Origin: an uncultured Prevotellaceae bacterium
GTDB lineage: Bacteria > Bacteroidota > Bacteroidia > Bacteroidales > Bacteroidaceae
DNA: 64,000 nucleotides
Reading direction: 5' to 3'
NCBI GenBank assembly: GCA_902780025.1
Contig: CACZDV010000010.1
Location: 1-64,000, forward strand
Shown: in pieces, positions 34,953 through 43,318 of the stretch
Layout: each line of letters opens with the position of its first letter
Numbering within the stretch: position 1 is the first letter of the stretch
The notes under the pieces: generated by a model
What the model was told of the DNA's origin: nothing
Seen by the model: only the letters and a program-made list of their open reading frames with translations
The model's database searches: none
Position numbers and translations under genes: made by a program

Positions 34953-35064
34953 GAAATATAAATGAAAGTCCCAAGAAAAAGGGCGAAATTCTCCCTTTTC
35001 TCCTTCCCCATCGTCACACCGAGGACATCTCCTTCATATACATTTAGGAATTATTATAAAAAAC

Positions 35065-35145
35065 GGTGACACGCTGACACAACCACGATGTACAAAAGGG
35101 ATGCAGCGTCTTAAAGGGTGGCACACGCTGACACAAGGGTGACAC
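35065..35145 (+). repeat. Left terminal inverted repeat with TGACAC motifs
   Basis: The arm holds GTGACAC, CTGACAC, a degenerate GTGGCAC, CTGACAC and GTGACAC, an iteron-like pattern. It ends 10 bp from the stop of the VirE-like gene. Confidence 0.8.
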
Positions 35146-35155
35146 ACCCCGAAGG

Positions 35156-37219
35156 TCAGTTTTCTGCCAGTTTATAGAGCCGCCGCTGACGTCCTTCGCC
35201 CCTTTCGAAGCCGTTCCTGCGCAGATACAGTCCTAACAGCGTCGCGTGGGAATGGTTCTCGGGGTTCAGTTTCAGGGCGCTGAGAATCTCCGTCGGACTC
35301 ATCATTACCACCTCGTCGGCAGCCGTTGGCTTATGGTAGCGGTCTTCGAAGATGCTCACCACGTTGGGCGTTTCGTAGTAGTCGGCGTTCTGCGCCACTA
35401 TCTGCTGTTCGCGCTCCCCCGTGAAGGCGTATTCCTCACCGCGTTCTATCTCCTCCACTATCTGTGCGTAGAGCTGGCGGTAGTCAATCTGACGGTCGCC
35501 CTGTGTGTCTGTATCTATCACGTCGCTCACCTCGACCACCATATAGCGGCGGCTGCCGCTCTCGTCCTTCAGCGGGGCCAGTGAGTTGGTGGTGGCGCAG
35601 AAGGCAGCGTAGCGCTGGCTCTGCTCGAAGGTCGTACTGTAGAGCTTGCGCTCCTTCACGTCCGTACGCTGGATGAGGTGCTTCAGGAAGGCCGTCTGTG
35701 CCTTCGACACCTGGTCGTACTCGTCGATGTTGATGAGCAGGAAGCGGCTCAGCGCGCGAAGTGCCTCCTTGCGGTTGGCGAAGTCGATGCGGTCGATGTA
35801 GAACGGCATCAGCTCCTTAGGCAGCAGCATCCGCATAAAGGTTGACTTCCGAGTGCCTTGTCCGCCCACGAGCATCAGCACCATCTGGGCGCCGTACATC
35901 GCATCGCGGCCTGCCCGCCACTGGCTCACCATCGATCGCATCCATATCTTGAAATTGTCGCGCCAACCTGGGGTCTGCGTCTTTACGCGGTCGGCCAGCT
36001 CGCCGAGGCGGTCGCGGCCATCCCAGGCGGGCAGCCCCTCGAGCCATTCGCGCACAGGGTCATACGTATCAGTATAGGCTGAGACCAGTATGCGATCCAG
36101 GTCTTTCGGCCACACCTTGATACCCTCGTTGATGGCCGCATTGTTGATGTCGTTGCGCACCTCCTCGGTCAGCGGTTCCCACCATAGGGCATAGCGGTAC
36201 TTCTCCTGATACTCCAGGTCGCCCGTCACGCTGTTGCGGCGGAACATATAGCGGCGGCGCAGAAACTCTTCCAGCAGCTGCTGGTGCATCAGCGACCGCT
36301 CCACAGGGTTCTTCCGTCCCAAGGGGTGCTTCTCGTAGGCGACATTGAATGTCGAGCGCACCAGGATGTCCTTCTTGAAGAAGAGTCCCATCGCAATGGT
36401 GTCCTTGATGGCCAGTTCCTTGTCGATGCCCGCCTTTCGACACTCCACAGCCAGTCTCATCAGGTACTCGTCCTCATCCATCTCCTTGCCGTTGGCCAGT
36501 TCGCGACAGATGAAGTTATATTTCGTGGCGTCCATCTCGCGGCGCGTGTAGCCAGGCAGCACCTCTGTGTCGAGTCTTACCTCAGCCGACCGGCTCACCA
36601 TTCGTGCCGAAGCCTCCGTCAGGGGTTCCGTAGGCTGCACCATCTCGATGGGTTTAGCCTCAGGATGGTAGTAGACCTGTTCGTCGTAAGAGATGCGGAA
36701 GTGTTCCGAGCCGTCGTGCAACACCTCCTCAGGCTTGTAGCCCGTCGAGGCGTAGGCAAACTCTGCCGCCCGCTTATAGGCATACTGCTGAAACAGAGCC
36801 ACTTGCGTTTCTTCCGCAGGCAGTCTGCCTCCCGTCAGCCGGTAGGCCACAACCACCTCCAACGACCGCCCAGTGGCGCCGACGAACGACAGTACCGTCT
36901 GTTCCCATAGGTTCACCGTCCGCCGCAGCTGTTCCAGCGCCTCGACGCCCTCGTCCACCCGCAGCGACAGCAGCACCAGCCCTGTGTAACTGGCTTCCGC
37001 CCCTCTTGCCGGCATCACCATCGGCAGTTCGTCGGCGGCCATCGGCCCGCAGACCATACCGCCCTCCATCGGCGTCTCGCGAAGCCCCCTTGCAGCGTCC
37101 ACGCGGCTCTGATATTTACCACTTCGCGTCCACTCGGCTATCTGGCTGAGTGTCATGTACTTCTCCTTCCACTCGTGGCGGTAGAGATAGCGTACCTGTA
37201 CTTTATTGATGTCTTTCAT
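35156..37219 (-). CDS. VirE/BT4734-like primase-helicase family protein
   Basis: This 687-residue protein of the 'virulence-associated E' family is related to plasmid and phage replicative helicases (PF05272-type), with a BT4734-like N-terminal region (about 60-180). The ATPase has a Walker A variant GGQGTRKST (residues 452-460) and Walker B LLINIDEYD, followed by the sensor-like FCATTNSLAPLKDESGSRR. In the N-terminal region, the place where related primase domains have an Asp-x-Asp pair reads LLSLRVDEG, so priming may be lost. DNA-dependent ATPase or helicase activity is likely; a replication role is inferred. The start MKDINKVQVRYLYRHEWK is supported by alignment with the degraded copy at 15363. 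Confidence 0.85.
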   Translation of the reverse strand: MKDINKVQVRYLYRHEWKEKYMTLSQIAEWTRSGKYQSRVDAARGLRETPMEGGMVCGPMAADELPMVMPARGAEASYTGLVLLSLRVDEGVEALEQLRRTVNLWEQTVLSFVGATGRSLEVVVAYRLTGGRLPAEETQVALFQQYAYKRAAEFAYASTGYKPEEVLHDGSEHFRISYDEQVYYHPEAKPIEMVQPTEPLTEASARMVSRSAEVRLDTEVLPGYTRREMDATKYNFICRELANGKEMDEDEYLMRLAVECRKAGIDKELAIKDTIAMGLFFKKDILVRSTFNVAYEKHPLGRKNPVERSLMHQQLLEEFLRRRYMFRRNSVTGDLEYQEKYRYALWWEPLTEEVRNDINNAAINEGIKVWPKDLDRILVSAYTDTYDPVREWLEGLPAWDGRDRLGELADRVKTQTPGWRDNFKIWMRSMVSQWRAGRDAMYGAQMVLMLVGGQGTRKSTFMRMLLPKELMPFYIDRIDFANRKEALRALSRFLLINIDEYDQVSKAQTAFLKHLIQRTDVKERKLYSTTFEQSQRYAAFCATTNSLAPLKDESGSRRYMVVEVSDVIDTDTQGDRQIDYRQLYAQIVEEIERGEEYAFTGEREQQIVAQNADYYETPNVVSIFEDRYHKPTAADEVVMMSPTEILSALKLNPENHSHATLLGLYLRRNGFERGEGRQRRLYKLAEN

Positions 37220-37275
37220 ACGTCCAAACTCAATCGTTGCTACTTATAACACAGCAAAAACCGTGCCGTTTTTTG

Positions 37276-37378
37276 CTAAATTCTCTCGAGAATTGGCCGC
37301 TATAGTGCCTCCTTAGCCACCGAAAGGTGCCACCTAACGCCTAAATTCTCTCGAGAATTCAGCCATTAGGTGGCACCA
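37276..37378 (-). repeat. Palindrome cluster upstream of the VirE-like gene
   Basis: AATTCTC-TC-GAGAATT occurs twice (37279-37294 and 37344-37359), 65 bp apart. The second sits at the centre of a larger inverted repeat, GGTGCCACCTAA (37326-37337) against TTAGGTGGCACC (37365-37376). A CACCGAAAGGTG mini-hairpin lies between. The same arrangement recurs in the remnant at 15223-15303. It could be a replication origin, a recombination site or a leader RNA structure. Confidence 0.75.
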
Positions 37379-37440
37379 TTCCTCCTTCTATGTCTGCTCC
37401 TCAATCGGGTTTGGTCGGCTGTAAAGCCCCGACTGCCAAT

Positions 37441-37521
37441 GTGTCACCCTTGTGTCAACGTATGACACCCTTTAAAACGCTGCACACCCTTTATATATCG
37501 TGGGTGTGTCAGCGTGTCACC
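37441..37521 (-). repeat. Right terminal inverted repeat with TGACAC motifs
   Basis: Inverted copy of 35065-35145. It lies 14 bp from the stop of the BspA-like gene, so the element's edge abuts that gene. Confidence 0.8.
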
Positions 37522-37534
37522 CTTTATCACAAAA

Positions 37535-38881
37535 CTATCGGATGATTTTCCGACCATTCCTGATATACACCCCACGGCGGGACGGGCTATTGACACGACG
37601 GCCCTGCAGGTCGTAGACTGATGCATCCGTCTGTCTGCCGATAGTGGTAGGCTGAATGCTCGTTGGATTCTTATCTGTAAAATAACCTGGGGCATCCTTT
37701 CCCTGGTCTATGCGGGCATAGGTTTCGTCAACATTTCTCATATAATACGTTGTTCCTTTTCCGCCAACAAGTTTGTTACAATCCTTGAACATCGAGAAAT
37801 TACTATAGTGATGCACCGACTTGCTTGTATCCCAGTTACTTCCATAGATAGTGGTCAATGACTCGCAGTTGTTAAACATACTGCTCATGTCCGTCACATT
37901 GGAGGTGTCAAAAGAGCTCAAATCAAGAACAGTTAGGGATTTGCAGGAAAGGAACATACCACTCATGCTCGTTACATTAGAGGTGTTGAAGCTGCTCAGG
38001 TCAATACTGGACAGCGCATAACAGTGAGCGAACATTAAGTACATGCCCGTCACATTGGATGTATTGAAGTGGCTTAGGTCAAGACTGGCCAGCGCTTCGC
38101 AGTTTTCGAACATCCAATACATTTGCGTCACGTTGGACGTGTCGAAGTTGCTCACATCAAGACTTGTTAGGGAGCGACAGCCACAGAACAATCCATACAT
38201 GTCTGTTACGTTCGACGTATCAAAGTTGGTTATATCAAGACTGGTCAGATGGCTACAGCCATAAAACAAGTTTCCCATATTCGTCACATTTGAAGTATCG
38301 AAGTGGCTCACGTCAAGACTGGTCAGGAATGTGCACCCATAAAACATATTTTCCATATTCGTCACATTCGAAGTATCGAAGTGACTCACGTCAAGACTAT
38401 TGAGATATGTACAGCCAGAGAACATACCACTCATATTTGTCACCTTCGATGTGTTGAAATGACTCACATCAAGGCTCTCGAAATATGTACAGCCATAGAA
38501 CATATAACTCATGTCCGTCACGTTATCGGTCTTCAGATTCTCAATGCCTGTTATCGTCTTGAGTTGTTGACAACCGTAGAACCAATAAGCCGTGCTGGTG
38601 AGGCCTGTATAATCAGCAAAAGAACTGTCGAATTCTACATCTCTGACCTTACTCTGTATATGCATACCGCTAATATCATGCCATCCTCTTTCTTGTTGGC
38701 TACCGAAAGGGCCGATATCCATACCATTTCTACTTGCCTTCTGGTCATCATAATAGAAAGTCAGTTTCGGAAAATCGCCCGCTGTCATCACGGCGTATGC
38801 CTCTTTTGCCTGGATATCCGTGCCAGCCACTAACATAACCACCTGTAGGAGAAGGAATTTGAAAAATACTGTCTGTTTCAT
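37535..38881 (-). CDS. BspA-like leucine-rich repeat surface protein (DUF285 repeats)
   Basis: A signal peptide (ending MLVAGTDIQA) is followed by about ten 24-residue repeats of the form LDVSHFDTSNVTNM..MFYGC..L, the BspA/DUF285 leucine-rich pattern. Such proteins in Prevotella and Tannerella mediate adhesion. The C-terminus ends in a conserved tail (ASVYDLQGRRV...GVYIRNGRKIIR) shared with the next gene upstream. This suggests a common secretion or anchoring signal, possibly type IX-like. The 72-bp DNA repeats are similar enough to recombine. It is the last gene of a three-gene leftward unit. Confidence 0.88.
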   Translation of the reverse strand: MKQTVFFKFLLLQVVMLVAGTDIQAKEAYAVMTAGDFPKLTFYYDDQKASRNGMDIGPFGSQQERGWHDISGMHIQSKVRDVEFDSSFADYTGLTSTAYWFYGCQQLKTITGIENLKTDNVTDMSYMFYGCTYFESLDVSHFNTSKVTNMSGMFSGCTYLNSLDVSHFDTSNVTNMENMFYGCTFLTSLDVSHFDTSNVTNMGNLFYGCSHLTSLDITNFDTSNVTDMYGLFCGCRSLTSLDVSNFDTSNVTQMYWMFENCEALASLDLSHFNTSNVTGMYLMFAHCYALSSIDLSSFNTSNVTSMSGMFLSCKSLTVLDLSSFDTSNVTDMSSMFNNCESLTTIYGSNWDTSKSVHHYSNFSMFKDCNKLVGGKGTTYYMRNVDETYARIDQGKDAPGYFTDKNPTSIQPTTIGRQTDASVYDLQGRRVNSPSRRGVYIRNGRKIIR

Positions 38882-38924
38882 ACGTTATTCTTTTTATGTT
38901 TTTATTACTACTGAAATGAAATGC

Positions 38925-40985
38925 CTATCGGATGATTTTCCGACCATCCTTGATATATACGCCACGGCGGGACGGACTGTCGACACGACGACCTTGCAGG
39001 TCGTAGATAGTACCTTTTACTGCGGCCGCCTTATTCCTGACTGTTTCTATTCCTGTCGTCAGCGTTTCGAATATGCCGGTGAAGACCTCGCGGCTGTTCT
39101 CAACGGTGACGGTGTAACGGCCTTTTGCGTAGGTAGAGATGTCGATGTTGAGGCCTACGATGGTGCCGGCGTCGACGGTCTTCTCATAGAGGGCCTTGCC
39201 CGCTTCGTCAGTAATGCTTACCTGATAGGCATCGTCGAGCGAATTGAGATTAATGCCTAACTGCTGATCGTTGTACTCACCATACAACGACGACATGGCC
39301 TCTATCCTCCTCGGTGCCTTGACCTTTGGTGCCTTGGGCTTTATCTTAATGGTATGGGTGAAGTCGATGCGGTCTTTTCGAGCTCCCTCAGGAGTAGCTC
39401 CATCCTCATATTCGTCGTTCATGTAGATGACCTCATCACCAACGGTACAGGACATCAGGAACTGCGGATTACTTTCATTTTCAGGATAAACATTTCTGAG
39501 CGGACCGTCAATACCTCCGACACCTTCCAGCCAAGTAGTAATGTAAATGTCTTGGCCACAAAGCATAATATCTCTATAAACGCCCTTAAAGACTTTTATT
39601 CCTCCAGTCTGCTTCGGTCTTACAGTGTAATAAGGTTGATAATCATTGAGAATTAAGGTGTCGTTGGCTTCGAGAGAGAAATCATACAACATCTGCATAC
39701 CCTGTGTTCCCTCCATGCAAACGTACACTTTCTTATCTTCTTCGTACCAAGCTCCCACTTTGCTTAGGGAAGGCAGTTGTGCCCAAAAATCATAATAAGA
39801 AGAATGTGGACAATCTGGGCTGAGATACCGCTGGCACATCATCTGCTTGCATGTCTTTCCGCCGATGATGGTATCGCCATCGAAATAATAGTAAGTAACA
39901 AACTTCACTGGATTACCAGAGTCTTTGCCTCCCACCTTCCACACCTTACCGTCTTCAACAAATGAGCGATAAGCCATCTGTGGCGTCTTGTTGATGACGG
40001 GATGCTCCACGCCTTGATTATCCACAACGATATAGCTCAGGTTAGGGTCGAAGCCTGAGACATAGAAGTCAGTGGCATGAAGGAACGCACAGGTCGCGTG
40101 TGGCGCTAAGTCAATCGTTCTATAACGGAGCTTGTGTACCAATGGGTCATCGGTAGGTTCCTCAAAGAAGTAGATATAGTGGTTAGGGCCACAATTTGTG
40201 AAGATTTCTCCGTAGACATGTAGGCGGTCACCTTCCAATTCATAGGTAAGCCGATCTATATTGTCTTCCCTGTTTGTTGTTTTACCTGTAGGCAGGTTGC
40301 AGCCATGAACTTGCCCCAACTCGTCATGGAACGAGAATGGCAGATAACTCTCATCAGAGTAATTCTCCACATAAGCCAGATATCGAGGGTTGGGACTATA
40401 CTCCGAGATGTTGCCTAAAGGCCCTTCGAGCGAACCTACGCCCTCTATCCATGTCTTTTGGTAAGACTCGTCACCTACACGACATACCGTCCATTTCCGC
40501 AGATAACGCTGATGTTCTATCACACTATCACCATTTTCATCATAGTCATAGCGTGTAATCAATGGCCCTTCCGTATAGTCACCAACTGATAATACTTTGT
40601 ACGACATCATCTTCCGCACATCATACGAAAATGCCTCGAATGTGTCGCCTGCCTTCAAGGAATAATCGAATATAAGACGTTCCTCTTGTTTGTTTTCGTC
40701 GAAGATATACACCTTGTGATTCTCCTCACGCAAAAGTACCGCATCGTAGATTTCCGCCTCATTATTCGAATTCCAAGACATTGATATGTAAGTCTTTCCA
40801 TTCTTCACCACTTCATTATTCGTCAATATGTACTGGTCAGAATAATGACTTGAATTGGTAATAGAATAATCCACATGCCACACCTTACCCTCTTCAACGA
40901 ATGGGCGATAATCGTTGGGATCCTCCTGTGCCGACATCGTCAGTGATGCCAATACGTATGCCATAAATAGTAATGCTCGTTTCAT
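38925..40985 (-). CDS. Secreted protein with two repeated modules, DUF3244-like domain and shared C-terminal tail
   Basis: A signal peptide (MKRALLFMAYVLASLTMSAQ) is followed by two copies of a module of about 200 residues. Each opens with YR.FVE.GKVW and includes T.WLEGVG.. .GPL.N (about 26-235 and 340-545). A strand-rich region resembling DUF3244 (about 580-650, YQVSITDEAGKALYEKTV) follows. The final 30 residues (YDLQGRRV...GRKIIR) nearly repeat those of the BspA-like protein, at DNA level too. Proteins of this kind are frequent in Prevotella; I know no function. Surface location is inferred from the tail. Confidence 0.8.
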   Translation of the reverse strand: MKRALLFMAYVLASLTMSAQEDPNDYRPFVEEGKVWHVDYSITNSSHYSDQYILTNNEVVKNGKTYISMSWNSNNEAEIYDAVLLREENHKVYIFDENKQEERLIFDYSLKAGDTFEAFSYDVRKMMSYKVLSVGDYTEGPLITRYDYDENGDSVIEHQRYLRKWTVCRVGDESYQKTWIEGVGSLEGPLGNISEYSPNPRYLAYVENYSDESYLPFSFHDELGQVHGCNLPTGKTTNREDNIDRLTYELEGDRLHVYGEIFTNCGPNHYIYFFEEPTDDPLVHKLRYRTIDLAPHATCAFLHATDFYVSGFDPNLSYIVVDNQGVEHPVINKTPQMAYRSFVEDGKVWKVGGKDSGNPVKFVTYYYFDGDTIIGGKTCKQMMCQRYLSPDCPHSSYYDFWAQLPSLSKVGAWYEEDKKVYVCMEGTQGMQMLYDFSLEANDTLILNDYQPYYTVRPKQTGGIKVFKGVYRDIMLCGQDIYITTWLEGVGGIDGPLRNVYPENESNPQFLMSCTVGDEVIYMNDEYEDGATPEGARKDRIDFTHTIKIKPKAPKVKAPRRIEAMSSLYGEYNDQQLGINLNSLDDAYQVSITDEAGKALYEKTVDAGTIVGLNIDISTYAKGRYTVTVENSREVFTGIFETLTTGIETVRNKAAAVKGTIYDLQGRRVDSPSRRGVYIKDGRKIIR

Positions 40986-41001
40986 AGCTGTTTGTTTTTT
41001 G

Positions 41002-42402
41002 TTATTTTCTCAGTATTTGTTCCAGTGTGATGTCTGGGTTGGTTTCTCCGAACACATCCTTCTTCAGCTTGAGCTTACGGTGCTGGACGGCAGAGACAGT
41101 GATGCAGTAGATGTTGCCGATGGTGCGGTTGCTGAGGCCCAGTCGGGTGAGGATACAGAGGCGGACGTCGTCTTCCTGCATTGTGGGGTACTGCTCACGG
41201 ATTTTGGCAAAACGGCCGCCGTCGATGGCGTTGAGCGTACGTTCTATCTCGCTCCATTCGTGCGGACTGAGGGTGATGAGCGAATCGCCGCTTTGGTTGA
41301 GTTTCTTCAGTACTTCCGTACGTTCGAGGATGAAGCCCTGCAGGAATGTCACCACCTCGTTGGCCTGATGCAGCAGGGTCTTCTGGTGCTCCGCTTCCTG
41401 CTGAAGCCGCCGTTTCTCCTGTTCGGGCATACGAATACGGTAACGAAGGGCCTGAACCACCGCAAGAAGGATGATGACCGCAGCAACGATAACTATTAGG
41501 AGCGTACGGCCATACAGCCGTGAGCGGTATTCTAACTGCTGGTTCTCCATTTCCTGACGCAACGTCTCCTGATAATACTCGTCCTTCTGCTCGAGAGCCT
41601 TGTAATAGAAGTCCTCCACTTGTGCAAAAGCCTCGGTTATGCTATCCTCCACCGCTGTGGCCCCCATCCGTCGGAGTGCTATCTTGGCGAGGTTACTCTG
41701 CACGACATAGGCCAGATGGGCATCATCAGGTTCAATCTGCCGATAGATGGTTTCTGCCGAGTCGAGCATGTTAAGGCTGAGGTAACTGCGGGCCAGCACC
41801 TGCAGGGTGCCTGGCAGCAAATCGGGAGACTCTCCCCCAACCCCTCCCTGTTTAGGGAGGAGGGATTCGGCCTGATGGGCGTAGTCGAGCGACTGGCGAT
41901 AGTCGCCCTTGGCCCAGGCGATGTTGGCAAGACTGGTGAGTGTCTGACACATCAGGTCCGTCATCTGGTTCTTCTCAGCGATACGGTAGGCACGGTTGAT
42001 GAAATCGAGCGCTTCGTCGTAGGAACCCTCTGTGGTGTAAGCTAACTGGGCGGCGTAAGTACCTGCATAGTCGAGCAGGATGACCCAGTTTCGCTCATCG
42101 TCAGGATGCTGCTCATAGACGGTCAGGGCTTTCTTCATCAGCCGCAAAGCCTCCTCAGGATTGCTCTGCGACAAGGCTTCGGCCAATCGCTGGTACGCGA
42201 TATAATAGGTGTGCCAATCCTTTGACGTTTCCGACAATTGGATGGCCTTTCGCAGCAAAGACTCACCATGCTGGATGCTGTCGTTGGCCAGAGCATCCTC
42301 AGCTTCCTCCAGACAACGTGCTGCCGTCTGCGACTCCTGCTGCTGACTGCAAGCAACCATCAGAACACCTATCAAGAATATGTACAACGATCTTATTAAC
42401 AT
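41002..42402 (-). CDS. Membrane-anchored TPR regulator with C-terminal HTH
   Basis: An N-terminal lipoprotein-type signal (LMVACSQQQ) is followed by TPR-like helices (about 25-270; for example NPEEALRLMKKALTVYEQHP and YDEALDFINRAYRIAEK). One membrane helix (LLIVIVAAVIILLAVVQAL, about 300-320), a coiled coil, and a C-terminal HTH region (DDVRLCILTRLGLSNRTIGNIYCITVSAVQHRK) complete it. This layout recurs in Bacteroidales. It would be a one-component sensor with periplasmic TPRs and a cytoplasmic DNA-binding end. The lipobox may be a false match, since the protein must span the membrane. It heads a unit with the two surface proteins and is their likely regulator. Confidence 0.8.
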   Translation of the reverse strand: MLIRSLYIFLIGVLMVACSQQQESQTAARCLEEAEDALANDSIQHGESLLRKAIQLSETSKDWHTYYIAYQRLAEALSQSNPEEALRLMKKALTVYEQHPDDERNWVILLDYAGTYAAQLAYTTEGSYDEALDFINRAYRIAEKNQMTDLMCQTLTSLANIAWAKGDYRQSLDYAHQAESLLPKQGGVGGESPDLLPGTLQVLARSYLSLNMLDSAETIYRQIEPDDAHLAYVVQSNLAKIALRRMGATAVEDSITEAFAQVEDFYYKALEQKDEYYQETLRQEMENQQLEYRSRLYGRTLLIVIVAAVIILLAVVQALRYRIRMPEQEKRRLQQEAEHQKTLLHQANEVVTFLQGFILERTEVLKKLNQSGDSLITLSPHEWSEIERTLNAIDGGRFAKIREQYPTMQEDDVRLCILTRLGLSNRTIGNIYCITVSAVQHRKLKLKKDVFGETNPDITLEQILRK

Positions 42403-42433
42403 CGCTACCGATTATATGATTGTTTCTCGGTTG

Positions 42434-42441
42434 CAAAGTTA
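42434..42441 (-). promoter_or_regulatory. -7 promoter element for the TPR regulator unit
   Basis: TAACTTTG on the minus strand, 31 bp before the start codon. The rest of 42403-42562 shows nothing further that I can name. Confidence 0.6.
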
Positions 42442-42562
42442 CGACATTATTTCGAAAGTTGTATCAGTTGCCTATGGAAAATTTAAGAATGAGCCAATAT
42501 TAAAAACAGCTGGAAATCAAAGAATTATAAATTATTGCATGTCCAGCCCTATGGAAACACGC

Positions 42563-43318
42563 TTATTTCTTTGCGTTGATGACGAGCGCTTTGTACAGCC
42601 AAAGCATGAGGCGGACGGACAACTCGGGATGAAGGCGGACAACGACGGGGCGGTCGGCCGCGAAGGTGCTCTGGATGTCAAGGTTCGCGGTAATCTGGCC
42701 CTCATGACCGTGGATGGAGCGGACGACCAGCTGCGGGTCATAGACGACGCGGCGAGAGGCCAGCATGCGATAGTACCACTCTACATCGACCAACCAGCGC
42801 AGCTCGTCGCAGAACGGCTGCAGCTGACTACGACGGAAGGCCAGGCAGGCACAAGGTCCCACGGCATTGGCAAAGAACAGACAGGAGGGGTGATGCAGCA
42901 TGAAGCGCTTCATAGTGGCGTTGAAGTGCGACGGTTTTACGCGGTCGCCGATAGTGACTTCGACGCGAGACACGACGATGTCGGCACCATCGTCCATCAG
43001 CCGCTGCACCCGCTGCAGATAGTCGTCGCCGCTCATGGCCTCGTCGTGGTGCATCAGGATGACGTACTGGCCCGTGGCCTTTTCCAGACCACTATTCCAG
43101 TTCTTGACGGCTCCCAAGCTGGGCTGGTTCCTGAAATAGCGCAGGCGCTCGTCGCCGAGGCTGGCCACGTAGTCGGCAATGTCGGTGGTCGTGGAGTCGT
43201 CAGTGACGATGACCTCCATCGCGACGCCCTGCTGCTGCAAGGCCGACGCAAGGGCTCGCCGAAGCAACTCCAGACTATTGAACGTCGGGATGACGATGCT
43301 GAATACGGGCTTATTCAT
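42563..43318 (-). CDS. GT2 family glycosyltransferase
   Basis: The GT-A fold begins FSIVIPTFNSLELLRRAL, with VIVTDDSTTTD as the nucleotide site. The metal-binding DxD position reads LMHHDEAM (HDE), as in some GT2 enzymes. LRWLVDVEWYYRML lies in the acceptor region. It is a 251-residue cytoplasmic protein. It overlaps the flippase gene by 8 bp and belongs to the wza-wzc-wzy-wzx block. The sugar specificity is unknown. Confidence 0.9.
   Translation of the reverse strand: MNKPVFSIVIPTFNSLELLRRALASALQQQGVAMEVIVTDDSTTTDIADYVASLGDERLRYFRNQPSLGAVKNWNSGLEKATGQYVILMHHDEAMSGDDYLQRVQRLMDDGADIVVSRVEVTIGDRVKPSHFNATMKRFMLHHPSCLFFANAVGPCACLAFRRSQLQPFCDELRWLVDVEWYYRMLASRRVVYDPQLVVRSIHGHEGQITANLDIQSTFAADRPVVVRLHPELSVRLMLWLYKALVINAKK

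Larger units (their letters stand above)
35065..37521 (-). mobile_element. VirE-like single-gene element bounded by 81-bp inverted repeats
   Basis: A 2457-bp unit has ends (35065-35145 and 37441-37521) that are inverted copies matching at 71 of 81 positions by eye, with no gaps. Inside lie one large gene (VirE/BT4734-like helicase-primase) and, upstream of it, a block of palindromes. A decayed partial copy of its right half, in opposite orientation, lies at 15153-15395, so this DNA has multiplied or moved. VirE-like genes are well known next to Bacteroidetes capsule loci, as here. I see no transposase. Whether the unit is mobile itself is inference. Confidence 0.7.

Noticed and set aside
37850-38540. 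Regular 72-bp repeats suggesting a CRISPR or satellite
   Set aside because: They encode in-frame BspA-type leucine-rich repeats of 24 residues.
42403-42562. Possible small gene between the TPR regulator and the glycosyltransferase
   Set aside because: Apart from a -7 element at 42434 I see no credible frame, hairpin or repeat there.
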